Assembly: GCA_949825065.1 (NCBI GenBank)
Contig: OX463844.1
Coordinates: 26,693,056 to 26,757,055, forward strand
Direction: 5' to 3'
DNA from: Odontocerum albicorne
Lineage: Eukaryota > Arthropoda > Insecta > Trichoptera > Odontoceridae
Length of the DNA stretch: 64,000 nt
Shown here: positions 36,941 to 47,224 of the stretch, one piece after another
Layout of the letters: the number at the start of each line of letters is the position of its first letter
Position numbering within the stretch: position 1 is the stretch's first letter
The notes under the pieces: generated by a model
What the model saw: the letters and a program-made list of their open reading frames with translations, nothing else
Databases searched by the model: none
What the model was told of the DNA's origin: nothing
Position numbers and translations under genes: made by a program

Positions 36941-37479
36941 AAACATCTTACTATCTCTTTTTGGTTAACTTTTTTTTCATGTTTTTTTTAAAATACTCAT
37001 TTTTTTAAATATTCAATTAACTTTGACTTTTTTATTAAAGTTGATTTTAACATCAATAATAATACATGTGGAATCTAATTTTAAAATAATAACATATTTG
37101 AGTTTTGTAATTGCAATTTTACTAATAAATTAAATTTTAAAAGATTAGCTCAAATTCAGTCATCAAAGGGAAGATGGTACTATGAGGATATATCCTATCG
37201 ATATATAAGCGATTGATGATATCACAACGAATGAATTGGCGTTGATTATATTCAACCAACAAAGCCACCTCTATTGATTAATGTGACATTGAAAACAAAT
37301 GTCTGACATTCTTAATATAAATATAATCATCTCAATTAGGCATGTATCTTCTGGCCTACTTTTGGTATACATTTTACAGACAATCTAGTAGAAAAGTTTA
37401 ATTTATTCTTATTTTTAAATTATATACCATCTAACTTTAAATGTTGAACGATTATGTGATAAAATGTAAATTAATTGGT

Positions 37480-38160
37480 ATTGCGTCATTATAGGCATAT
37501 GAAGTTGAAGTAAAGCATATATGGATTAATGTTACCTGAGCTGGGTGGTTTGATATTGATGAATCCAATGATAATTGAATTGTATGAGATATGCGAAGAA
37601 AAAGATCTAAGATTTAATGTGACGAAAACCAAAGGCATATAGCTGGAAAGGGAAAATAAACGTGTTATTAATATGAACAGTGAAGGATCAGAGCAAGTTA
37701 AGGAAATCTGAGATTTAAAGAGAAACAAGGGCTAATGGACGGCATGTAGAGATAGGAAACAAGGAATATTGGACGGCATTTAGAGATAGGAAACAAACTC
37801 GATCGGAAAGTTAAATATATGCATTCAAACTTAACAGTATCAAAATCTACTTAGATGAAAGTCTTCGGTAGTATTTATGTACAAATGTTACGTATGAGAG
37901 TAAAACAAGGATGTGAAATGGGACTGAAAAGGGCCGAATAAATATTGTTGAAATACTTGTACTGAAAACATTACACAGTGTGACAATGTATGACACAATA
38001 CGGAAGGAAATTATCAAGGATGAATATAAATTTTAGACTGAAGACGACCACTTTGCGATAGTTTGAACGTATGAAATGAATGAATGAAGAAATACTGTCA
38101 AAATAAATTTATAGTGAAAAATGTGTTAGAAAATAAAGAAAATGATGACTAGACCAAGCG
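37480..38160 (+). mobile_element. LINE reverse-transcriptase relic in the receptor's downstream intron region
   Basis: Plus strand: IELYEICEEKDLRFNVTKTK, EGSEQVKEI (EQVKEFxYLGS motif), a 34-bp tandem duplication, then RINIVEILVLKTLHSVTMYD, TIRKEIIKDEY and the RWFERM-like end. Several stops. It starts 545 bp after the receptor's splice donor. Confidence 0.78.
37737..37797. repeat. 34-bp tandem duplication within a LINE
   Basis: GGACGGCAT(G/T)TAGAGATAGG recurs at 37737 and 37771. Confidence 0.8.
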
Positions 38161-38163
38161 ATT

Positions 38164-38232
38164 AATAATAATAATAAAATGACACTTTAAATAGCACTGT
38201 TCAGAGAGAAAACTCTCCTAGAAGGAGCTCAA
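38164..38232 (-). repeat. ATT-tailed 3' module, copy 2
   Basis: Minus strand: AGGAGAGTTTTCTCTCTGAA, then CAGTGCTATTTAAAGTGTCA and TTTTATTATTATTATT. Inserted opposite to the adjacent LINE. Confidence 0.65.
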
Positions 38233-38601
38233 GCTTGAGACGATATTTTTTAAAAAGGAAATGTTGAAATTCAAAGAAATGTATATGAATGTACAATACG
38301 TAACTGATGTATGTTGCACAAGAAAATTTTAATGATGTGTCCTTTCTTTATTTATGTGATGTTTGCCATTTTATAACATGCACTGCACTTGATAAAGCTT
38401 ATAAATTGTTTTCATTTGACCACTTTTCTTATCGTGAAATGGATTCATAATATTATTTATTATTTGCAAACATTTACTTCGTTGCATAATATGAGCTGCA
38501 TCCTGTTAGTTTTACGGGACGGAGAAAGTAAAATCAATCATGTTTTATGAATATCATTTTGAATAAACACTCATGAGACCTTTAGTTCACCAATAAAAAC
38601 C

Positions 38602-38772
38602 ATGACTAATAAATACATCAATAAAACAACAAAAAACTATAAAAATAGTACGTTCCGACAAAGCATTGACATTATCGCGCGGGCCTTGAAGGAGTTCGCA
38701 AACAGATTAATTGAAGAAGCTCAAGACAAACTTGACATAAATTTACAATTGTATACAGTAACAAGAGTTTGA
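38602..38772 (+). CDS. Short coding-like frame of unknown origin
   Basis: 56 codons, ATG in a good context (AAACCATGA) to TGA. The second half, FRQSIDIIARALKEFANRLI followed by EEAQDKLDINLQL, is an amphipathic, charged helix unlike the Phe/Ile/Lys-rich noise frames around it, and the DNA there (CGCGCGGGCC) is locally GC-rich. No family recognised. It could be a small exon, a fragment of a mobile-element gene or chance. Coordinates assume the ATG is used; a GTAACA at 38758 could act as a weak donor instead. Confidence 0.25.
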   Translation: MTNKYINKTTKNYKNSTFRQSIDIIARALKEFANRLIEEAQDKLDINLQLYTVTRV

Positions 38773-39155
38773 TAATTTTCTTCTGCCAAACAATGTTGTC
38801 AATTTCAAGAGCTCCACCAAATGTTCATAGTTCCATTTTTTAGCTTAATAACATATATGCAATTTAAAATTTATAAATTACTCGTACGTATTTGTCGCGA
38901 GAAGTAAATTTATTATTTTAGTGAAAATTTAAAGTTTTATTTTATTTGAGTAGTATTTTTACAGACGATGGAAAAGTTGCGATAGATATCAAGTGACACA
39001 AACTCAATGGGGTACTTAAACATATATACTCAAACCAATCAGTTTATCGAAGTCTGCTAAGATGGTACTGCAAAGCGGTTTTTTTGTACCAATGTTGATA
39101 TATTATTTATAGTTAAGGCATTAACATTGTGGAGGTTTCAAGACATTGAAATTTA

Positions 39156-39215
39156 TTTTATCAAAGATTGTTTATTCCACTTTACGAAAAGTGGAATAAA
39201 CAGTGTTTGATAAAA
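39156..39215. repeat. Inverted repeat shared with 28.5 kb
   Basis: Arms 39156-39183 and 39188-39215 (28 bp) match at 26 positions around a 4-base loop. The right arm is the exact reverse complement of 28485-28512. Confidence 0.9.
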
Positions 39216-39224
39216 CAAATTACA

Positions 39225-39720
39225 ACGTTGATATATATGAGTAAAAGACTGAAAACAGCTGAAAAAGTACTGTTAGAATGCGTCTTCTTAGAAAAATACG
39301 TGAGATGATAATATATGACACAATACGGAATAAGATATTTAGGATGAATATAAACTTAAGGCTGGTGCGAGTATATTAAGTAATATAAATATGAGCCTTC
39401 TGTGATGGTTTGAAGATGTAGAACGAATGAATGAAGAAATACTAAAAACATAAATATCCCGTGCAAATGTAAATCGAAGGCGTGGTAGAAGAAATTAAAA
39501 AAAAGTAATGTTGGATCAGGTCAATGATATTTTGAAAGAAGGAAACGTTCAAAGTCAGAGACATCATAGGAGTTGCATGAGGTTTACATATATGAAGGAG
39601 AATCTTATTCTTTGTACTCTTTCCTATGCTGACAGGGAAGTTACGTGATGGCATGTATATATGTATACGAGTAGTTTATAACTCTAAGTAATTGATGATG
39701 CACACATTCTGATCCGTTGT
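39225..39720 (+). mobile_element. LINE 3' coding end and tail
   Basis: Plus strand landmarks in order with frameshifts: CTGAAAACAGCTGAAAAAGT, a YDTIRNKIFRMNI segment, TGATGGTTTGAAGATGTAGA (RWFEDVER), GGATCAGGTCAATGATATTT, GCTGACAGGGAAGTTACG. Close to the 20.2 kb and 27.6 kb copies. Confidence 0.7.
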
Positions 39721-39800
39721 AGTGAATGACATAGAAGGGAGACTACACATAAGATTAGTAGCGACTTTTATTTAACCAGTGATATGTCGGGAGTGCTTAA

Positions 39801-40431
39801 CCTTTCCTTCCCTGTGTTGGGTATCTTCTACACGTTGCTTCTAATAACCATCAATATCTCTATAAATATAATAAATACAAGGTTAAGATTTTAGGTATTC
39901 CTCCATAAAATATTTACGCATTGATTTAAAAAATAATATTAATAATAATCAGAATTTATCGACTACATCGTGGGTATTTTGTGAAGATATCGGAAACAAA
40001 TTCGCATTTAAACGCTGTGAGTGCCTCGACCTTGTGTCTTGACGATAGGTGAATAGTATGCGGGAAGCGCGACACTATATTCGCATCTCACTCTTGCATA
40101 CTCCACTGAATTGCGAGGAGCTGAATTGTCTCAACGTCGCAAGCATAAGCATAAGCGCCGGGGTATGCGACTGACGCTCCGCGCCACAGTAGCTTCTAGG
40201 CTTGCAAATAGGTTAGACGTACACCCGTTCCGTGAGCGTTGCCAGATGGTTTTTTAATGTTTTCAGCAAATAAACCTCAATTATTATAATTTTTAACTTA
40301 AATTATAATTAATTAAGGGGATTATCTATGAATGTTCTTATTTTTCCGATTTAAAATCGCTAATTTTTTATCGCGTACTCACTACCCAACACCGGAGCAT
40401 GCGTTTCAATTTTAACACCGTAAGGGAAGGG
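39801..40431. mobile_element. Candidate piggyBac-like MITE flanked by TTAA
   Basis: TTAA stands on both sides (39797-39800 and 40432-40435). The first 18 bases, CCTTTCCTTCCCTGTGTT, match the inverted right end, CCCTTCCCTTACGGTGTT, at about 13 of 18 positions. A second shared word, GTGTTGGGTA, lies just inside both ends. The middle (40000-40245) is unusually GC- and CpG-rich for this window. No transposase is encoded. TTAA duplication with CCC-rich ends is typical of piggyBac, but the imperfect TIR leaves doubt. Confidence 0.5.
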
Positions 40432-40504
40432 TTAATGAATCAACTCCATTGAAATAACGGATCTCAGTGCAGAGATTAGTTTAGTGATAATGTTTCTTAC
40501 ATTC

Positions 40505-41275
40505 GGAACAAATGTCATCCTCTTATCATCCAATCTCCTTTATTTTATTTTCAGTCATCTTCGATGTATGGGGTCGGACATTGTCGTGTTGCAATAAAAT
40601 TGAATGTCAATTGAAAAAAATAGGTTTCTTTAGCCGTATTGCTGCATTCAAATTTTCGAGTTGGGCACAGAATACTTCACTCGTGATAAATTATGCCTTT
40701 TGCATCCCACCATATACTCAAAAGCACTTTTTTAACAGTTAGACCCGGTCGAGGGGTTGGTTTTGCTTCTTACCCTTTTGAAAGCCATTGACGTTTTCAT
40801 CGTTGGTTCAAATATAGCATCCACTTTTCGTCTCTGGTCACTAAATGGTGTAAAAACAGAGCGTTTGTCTATTTTTAATTAAATATTCACATGTGCGCTT
40901 GCGTACCGCTTTGGTCTCATCCGTTAGATCGTGCGGTATTCATACGCCCTGCTTCACAATCTTGCCGATTTTTTTAGATGTTCTTGCACACTTCATTTTG
41001 AGTATCCCAGCTTGATTTTGAGTATCAGCTAATTGTCGCATAGTCAGTATTGGATTTGATTCGATTTCTGTACGCAAAACGTCATCATCCACTTTACTTC
41101 ACTTCAAGTATTGTATTTAAGATTAAAATCACAACTTTTAAATGGTTTAAAGCACCTTTGGCATTGTCGAACAGTTAAACGTTGACCAAATGTGTCGCAA
41201 ATGTTTTTAGTTGCAGTTCTTGCATTATTTTTTCGACAGATTTCGTACAACATGCAATTTCGTATAAATTGTTTG
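40505..41275 (-). pseudogene. Mariner E transposase, heavily decayed
   Basis: Minus strand, read in several frames. Near 41190-41250 it reads ARTATKNICDTFGQR and then a CFKPFKSCDF segment (HTH). Near 41000-41105 it reads VDDDVLRTEIESNPILTMRQ. The linker shows IPHDLTDETKAVRKR. The first Asp block is visible as TRDEKWMLYLNQR (about 40815-40850), and the second as LLQHDNVRPHTSKM (about 40558-40600). The third block is lost: similarity ends near 40505, about 75 bp from the end of the TTAA-flanked repeat at 39801-40431. Many stops and frameshifts show old age. No TIRs recognised. Confidence 0.8.
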
Positions 41276-41627
41276 TCAGGTATACTCGTATAACTCTACA
41301 TCTTAATCCACGTTCGAAAAAAAAATTTGTCACTGAAATAACATTTTCCAGACGTCAACTGATGAATATAACACAAAACACGTCTTATAGGACCAACGAC
41401 TGGAACACAACTGATGGTCAAAAAGGACCATGCAAAATACATCATTTTTGTCCGGACAATCTAATACGAGTATATAGAAAACTCACCCATACTAGGATGA
41501 TTTGTGTCATCATTGATTGATTAAAAAGGGAATTTTAAGATAGTCAATCTATAAAGAAGATAAAAAGTGAAGATCTTTTGTGGGTCATCACATAGGCATA
41601 TAATATAAGTGAACGACTGATACGAAT

Positions 41628-41695
41628 ATAATAAAATGACAATACATGGCAATATTAAAAGAGCAAACTCTCCTTAAGGCGCTGTATATCGGAAT
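41628..41695 (-). repeat. ATT-tailed 3' module, copy 3
   Basis: Minus strand: GCGCCTTAAGGAGAGTTTGC, TCTTTTAATATTGCCATGTA and TTGTCATTTTATTATATTCG. Confidence 0.6.
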
Positions 41696-42829
41696 TCGAA
41701 TCCACTATTATTGACAGATTAAAATAGTAAGAGTATATGCGATCAGGATATGTTGGTTATGATTTTAAAGTGGCTGTTGAGATTATGATGTGATTGGATT
41801 TGCGTTTATGATCGCAAGGGATTAAAATGAGTAAGGATGTAAATGTTGTGTCAATGTTTCAGCTGAGTGTTATGATTCTTGTGATTGTGGGATGAGATCA
41901 CTTCGTCACAAACTTACTTAAGCTTTTGTAGTATTCCTTTTATCGACAATATTAAGGATTATTAGTATTATTATTTACTCGTACTTGTGCTCGGCGTTTC
42001 GTGATTTCATTAAAAATATATTTTTTCAATTATAAAAATAAACTGTGATGTAATACATTTTAATCAGATTTACGTTTCATTCGATTAAGATTTAAAAAAA
42101 ATGACAGTCGCTTTTTAAGTGGCTAAATACTTCGTAAAAAAGAAGGAATGCGACGTTGATTAGGCGTGGCATACGTATGAGTAAACTATCGAGTTAATTA
42201 AACTAGTCACGTCAAGAATAAACGAAAAACGCGTGATGTAATATCTCATCACCTTACTCATACGCGGGATATTCTTTAACACGAATTTTGTAAAGGAGTA
42301 TTACTTTACTATACCAACTTATTTTTTCCATGGGACGAATGTTGCGTTCAAATTTTTTTCAATGAAAATGACGAATAACAGTTGTGACACATATTTAATT
42401 ACTTGTTCATTTTATCTAAGCTAATTTGATTTAAATTTCGGCAGCAAATAATATTCAGAGGGAGAGTTTGTTAATGTAAGTTTTACGGTTTAATTATTGG
42501 ATACCAAGCCTTTGCATAGATACCTTTGCTGTTGCATGGTTATCTTCGCCACTGGATTACCATATCCAACTTCGCAGCATCAGGAGTTTGTTTTAATAAA
42601 TTTAAAACACGAGTACATTTAAATAAATTCGTTTGTTTCTTTATTATTAAGATGGTTGACTTTAACCTCTATGGCATGGTTTGTTAGACTTCTATTCCAA
42701 CTTAGGGTTTTAGTGCGATTTCCGTTGGTAACCATTTATTTTTTAAAAAGTGTTCCAGTTCAGTCTTATCTTCATATCTTCATGTTTAATTTATTTCAAG
42801 TTGGTTGAAAGAGATTCATCATCCTGTCG

Positions 42830-43135
42830 TGTAGCTCATAACTGAGCATCATGACTTCTATGATAGTCTCTGACGACTCCTCCCCATCCATCCCTGCACT
42901 CTGCGGCTCGAAGGGCAATTGTTAAAGGCAGTCCAGTTGCGTCTTTTACTTGGTCAGTTTAACACATTGGGATTCTTCCTCTTATGCGTTATATTTCCAT
43001 GCCTCCGGTAACTACGAACCTCTCTAAACTGCCTTCTTGACCACGAGCAATGCGCTCAAAGACTCGGAAGACTCGTCGAAGGTATATTGTCGACAATTCA
43101 GGTATTGGTAATTGAGGTATTGGTATGATTTGCTG
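42830..43135 (-). mobile_element. LINE 3' coding end (second family)
   Basis: Minus strand: STIYLRRVFRVFERIARGQE, GSLERFVVTGGMEI, then a frame change with LDWPKTQLDCL and MDGEESSETIIEVMM before the stop. The RVFGHIARR-EGSLERLVVTG motif identifies an RTE-like insect LINE family. Confidence 0.78.
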
Positions 43136-43162
43136 TCCATGGAAGTAGTAACATCCTTCTCC

Positions 43163-43215
43163 AACACAACGTGAAAGAGATTGCCAAATGACAATAAGCC
43201 TAGCAGATTGTTTGA
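43163..43215 (+). repeat. SINE-1 3'-body fragment
   Basis: GAAAGAGATTGCCAAATGAC and AATAAGCCTAGCAGATTGTT match the SINE-1 hairpin region. Confidence 0.6.
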
Positions 43216-43719
43216 ATAAACAACAAAAGTTAATATACAATTCTCTGGTGAGGGCTCTTTCTGCTTAAGAGCTTTACTCTATTGCTATTTTTTATTATTA
43301 TGCATGACAAGCAAAGATACAATAATAACCTAGCTGGAGTTAAAAGACATACACTTCAATAATCATAATAAACATATTCTCCTTCCCTTATAGTGCTCAA
43401 TTACTATGCTCTGATACAGTATGCCTGCTGATTGACTTACTAGAAATTTTTATCTTAAGTCAACCAGCTTATCACATGTGTTAAGTAAAAGCTCTCATCA
43501 CTTAAAAAAACATATAAAAACAATCGAGATAAAGGTGCGATTAGCACTTTTATAGTTCAAGGAACAAAATAAAAAAAACGATGATAACAAAATGCCACAA
43601 ACAATAACCACACTCAAATTGGTATATGATTGGCATAAAGACTAAGCATTCTGTATTATAATGCAACAACAACTCATGAAATAAATTTTTGAAAATGTAC
43701 TGTAATGAAGTAATTATAC

Positions 43720-43930
43720 TTCTTGAAGTAAGCTTACAGATCTGTTTGATAAGTGTACGAAATAAATTTTAAAATAGAAAGTAAGAAGTAAAAGAAATCT
43801 AAGGAGCTGTATGATAAGCTGTATGCGTGGGTAAGAGGAGAAAAAAATGTTTTGAGATTGAATAGTATGACACTCTCCTCTCTGCCTACCCCAACAGGGA
43901 AGCGGTGTCAAGGTTTATAACTAGGAAAGA
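43720..43930 (+). mobile_element. LINE 3' end scrap
   Basis: Ends with AATAGTATGACACTCTCCTC, TCTGCCTACCCCAACAGGGA and AGCGGTGTC, the conserved terminus of the local LINE family. Confidence 0.62.
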
Positions 43931-44024
43931 AGGAACCGTGCTATTTATTGTGGAATAAGTCACCGTTACTGTTTTTGTCTACGGTGTTACTTAATTTCAG
44001 ACTTCTATTATTGGCGACTATCGT

Positions 44025-44165
44025 TGTATGGTTGGTAAGATGCGTGTCTTCCAGCCCAGGGGTTGTAGGTTTGATTCTCGTTGATATTCAATTTTTATTT
44101 TAAATCGTTTCTGTTTGATTTTCACTAAAACCCCCTTTACGATCTTATTGAATAGTTGGAAACAT
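44025..44165 (+). repeat. SINE-1 copy
   Basis: Plus strand: GGTTGGTAAGATGCGTGTCT, TCCAGCCCAGGGGTTGTAGG, TTTGATTCTCGTTG (B-box), then TGATTTTCACTAAAACCCCC. The 3' hairpins are lost. Confidence 0.78.
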
Positions 44166-44271
44166 TTGTCTATATAGAAATATTCCCAACAGGTTTTATT
44201 GTTAACGACGAGTGTGATAAAAAAATACAATGCAATATTGTCAATTTAAACCCTTTTAAATTTATTATTAG

Positions 44272-44473
44272 TCAAGCAAAGCGAAGTCCTTCTATGTTGC
44301 CTCTAAAATTCACAGTTCCCCCAAATTTGTACACAAAAACAATATTGCATGCAAATGAGCGGAACTATATATTCAAGCAAAAAACATGCTCAAACATTGC
44401 AAAGTCGCGTTCCAAACTTACATTTGATTACGAAAAAATAGTTCATAAAAGCAACGGTCGTCCATTGGAATAA
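44272..44473 (+). CDS. Candidate terminal exon of unknown gene
   Basis: After a plausible acceptor (CCCTTTTAAATTTATTATTAG ending at 44271; 20 bases of it are pyrimidine/T-rich) the frame reads QAKRSPSMLPLKFTVPPNLY, TKTILHANERNYIFKQKTCS and NIAKSRSKLTFDYEKIVHKS to TAA at 44471-44473. The composition is protein-like and unrelated to the repeats. The entry would be phase 2. It might belong to an upstream gene on this strand, including the receptor, whose C-terminal tails vary, but no intermediate exon is seen. Confidence 0.25.
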
Positions 44474-44670
44474 TCTCTAAATTTTGACACGTTTTTCAAT
44501 GAAAGTTTTAACGATATACATAACAAGTTAAAATTTAACAATTTATTTATTTAATTTACAATTGTTTATCTGAAAATAAATAAATATGATTCAGTTTTCT
44601 AAATTGTTATATTATATTTTTAACTCTTAAAACTTCCGTGAGCGAACTATCTGTCGAACTTTTACTTAAC

Positions 44671-44730
44671 TTGAGGAGAGTTTGCTCTGTGAACGGCGCT
44701 ATATAAATTGTCCTTTTATTATTATTGTTC
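44671..44730 (+). repeat. ATT-tailed 3' module, copy 4
   Basis: TTGAGGAGAGTTTGCTCTGT, GAACGGCGCTATATAAATTG and TCCTTTTATTATTATT. Best-preserved copy; stem GAGAG/CTCT with a TTTG loop. Confidence 0.75.
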
Positions 44731-44827
44731 AAGGATAACTTTTACTATATTGAAAGTTTCGCTAGTAATATATCATGGAGAAACTCCAATATATACAAAA
44801 TTAAAACGAAAAGTTTTTTTATATATT

Positions 44828-44912
44828 TAAGTCTCCATGACCTAGTTGATAAGATGCCTGTCTTCCAGCCCGAAAGTTGTGAATTCGATTTTCGTTGGAA
44901 CGTATATTAAAA
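44828..44912 (+). repeat. SINE-1 copy, 3' truncated
   Basis: Plus strand: CTCCATGACCTAGTTGATAA, GATGCCTGTCTTCCAGCCCG and GTTGTGAATTCGATTTTCGT. Only the tRNA-like head remains. Confidence 0.82.
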
Positions 44913-45629
44913 ATAATATTTCTCTTTTCCGTTAGATCATGACGCTTTTTCGTATTTGTTTATGTTATTTCATATTCTCTTCACTTTATAGACAAATAAT
45001 TACTCTTCTCTTTCTTTCCTTTTGCAATGTCAAACACAACACTGCACTGAGCCAAGGTTTCCAACTTAATTTACGAGATAAATTAAATCCTTTGCAGTAT
45101 ATTTCCAATCCACCGCGTCCCTTTCAATTACATGTTTGCTATAGCAAACTCCAGTCTAATTGCACTGCTCAAAGCTTCACTAATGCATTCAAGTGTTCCT
45201 TTATAAACTCCCTTCACTTTGCGATTCGCCAAACAAGGTAAAGAACCCAATCGTTTGCTAGCCAACTTTCAAACGCATCCTATAATTTTCCATCGTTAAT
45301 ATGATATCGTATTTCTACGTTGAACTCAAACAAAGAATAAGTTTAATCAGCAGTTCAATTGTATTTTGAAACAACAAAGTAAGTAATTAAAAAGGAAAAC
45401 TGTAATTTCCTAATTAATATAGATCAAAGAAAATATTTTCTGAAAAATATCAATGTTTTTCCCTTTTCCGTATTACGAGTACAACAGGCAGCTTTTGTGT
45501 TGAAGATATAAGAAAATACTTCATCAGATCAACTGAGTTTTTTTTCATATAGAGTAACTGAAAGTCGATTCTAACCTTATTTCTAACATTTTTTTCTTCA
45601 TATCTGAATCGAAAATTGAAATTTCAATA

Positions 45630-46022
45630 TAAATCGTCGTTGTTGGGACCCGTAGTCAAGGATCCCCTCGCCATCTAACGTCAATTTAGTTGAAAAACGA
45701 AGCTGTGCTGTGGAGTTTATGTTCGTTTCTTCATATATCCTCTTTAAGTCAGTAAGTCGTTGCCCACCAGCAAACTCATTCACTGTACTGGATCCGATGG
45801 CACACCAAACTGAGACGATTGAAGCACACCGATATGTTTTTTTTCTTTTGTCAAGAGCTTATATGATCGTGGTCATAGGTATCCTAACACACTCGAATAC
45901 TAAGCGGAAAAAATGCCTGTGTCATTCGAAGGGAGTAGCACAGCGCGGGGCTCGAACCGGCAACCTTTCACAAGGAAATCCTGTGCGTTATCTCGTGGCC
46001 ATGCACCTTGTATATTTACCAT
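45630..46022 (-). repeat. SINE-2, left copy of a head-to-head pair
   Basis: Minus strand: AAGGTGCATGGCCACGAGAT, AACGCACAGGATTTC, a B-box CGGTTCGAGCCCCGCGCTGT, then CCCTTCGAATGACACAGGCA. Beyond about 45880 the body matches the inverted right copy over blocks such as GTACTGGAT(C/A)CGATGGCACA and GTCAATTTAGTTG. Confidence 0.82.
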
Positions 46023-46025
46023 GAA

Positions 46026-46470
46026 GTGCATGGTCGCACGGTAACGCACTGGATTCGCGTGAGGAAGGTCGTCGTTTCGAACCCCACGCCGTGTTGCTCC
46101 CCTCGAATAACACAGGCATATTTTCAGCTTAGTTATTCAGGGGTTGAAGGTTACATATGACTTCGGTCAAATCTATTCTTAAAAAGATGAAAAAAGGAAA
46201 AAACATCTCGGTATGCTCCAATCGTCCAACTACGGTGTGCCATCGTATCCAGTACGGCCGGTGAGTTTGCTAGTTCGACTCACTTACTTGAAGAAGGGAA
46301 AAAAAGAAAGACACAAAAATCCATAGTGTGGATCCGCCTCCAACTAAATTGACATTGGAATGGCGAGGATATCCTCGAATTCGAGGCACAGCAACGGCGA
46401 AGCGACGACATACCATCACGCCATATCGCTTTTGGTGTAGACAGAGAGTAAAGATATCTACGCCCTTCTT
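46026..46470 (+). repeat. SINE-2, right copy of a head-to-head pair
   Basis: Plus strand: GTGCATGGTCGCACGGTAAC (A-box), GTCGTCGTTTCGAACCCCAC (B-box), CCCTCGAATAACACAGGCAT, a GACTTCGGTCAAATCTATTC segment also found at 48.53 kb, then the shared body. It forms a roughly 400-bp imperfect palindrome with 45630-46022. Confidence 0.82.
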
Positions 46471-47224
46471 ACCATGCAAATAGTTCTCGTATGGTCCAAT
46501 TCCAAACATTTTGTCACGCATGCTTTCCTGTTAATCATACTTATTACTTTTCCCTGTGTTAAAATGTTTCCATCTATATTTTTCTATTCTCTGCGTGGTC
46601 TACCTCTCTCTTGGTTTCCATTAATTTCGTAAGCCATTTGCAATGAATTTTCTTATTCTTAAAACTAACTGATATTTCACATAAAAAAATCTTTTTTTAC
46701 TATATACTCGTATTGAGTTGAATCCCAAAATATTGCACGTGGACGATACAATTGACCTTGTTTAAATATTATATGATAAATTCCAAGCGATGTAAAATAT
46801 GACTTGGTATTGTGCGTACTGAATTTCGTTATGAATGCCAATAAACAAATTTCCCATACGAATTCAAATTAAATTGGCTCGGTGGAAAATAAACACGACA
46901 CTGAAATTGTATTTTAAAATTAAATAAAACTTTTTAGTATGTTCATTGTAGACGCGCAAATGTTTGAAACATTATTTATTCAATTTAAAACACAACTTTT
47001 AGTTTCACGAAAAAATAGAACTGTACTTTAAAAAATCATATGAAATTTAAATGTTTCCAAACTGGTTTTATCACAAATAAATCGTAACAAATTTCAAGAA
47101 TCAATTTTCTCACCTTTGCCACAAGTAAACTGTAAAACTTTGGTATAATTTTTTTTTAAATTCTCATTTACTTTCGCCTCCGTATTGTTGATAGGTCTGG
47201 GGTAACGGGTTCAATTTTCATCGT

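Noticed and set aside
36935..37008. Receptor frame continuing to the TGA/TAA at 37006
   Set aside because: The extra 24 residues are Phe/Leu-rich intron read-through, lack TM6 motifs and follow a good GTAAGC donor.
40512..40742. 76-codon plus-strand frame
   Set aside because: Antisense to the mariner E transposase relic.
46270..46521. 83-codon minus-strand frame
   Set aside because: Lies in the repeated body of the SINE-2 inverted pair; no protein motif.
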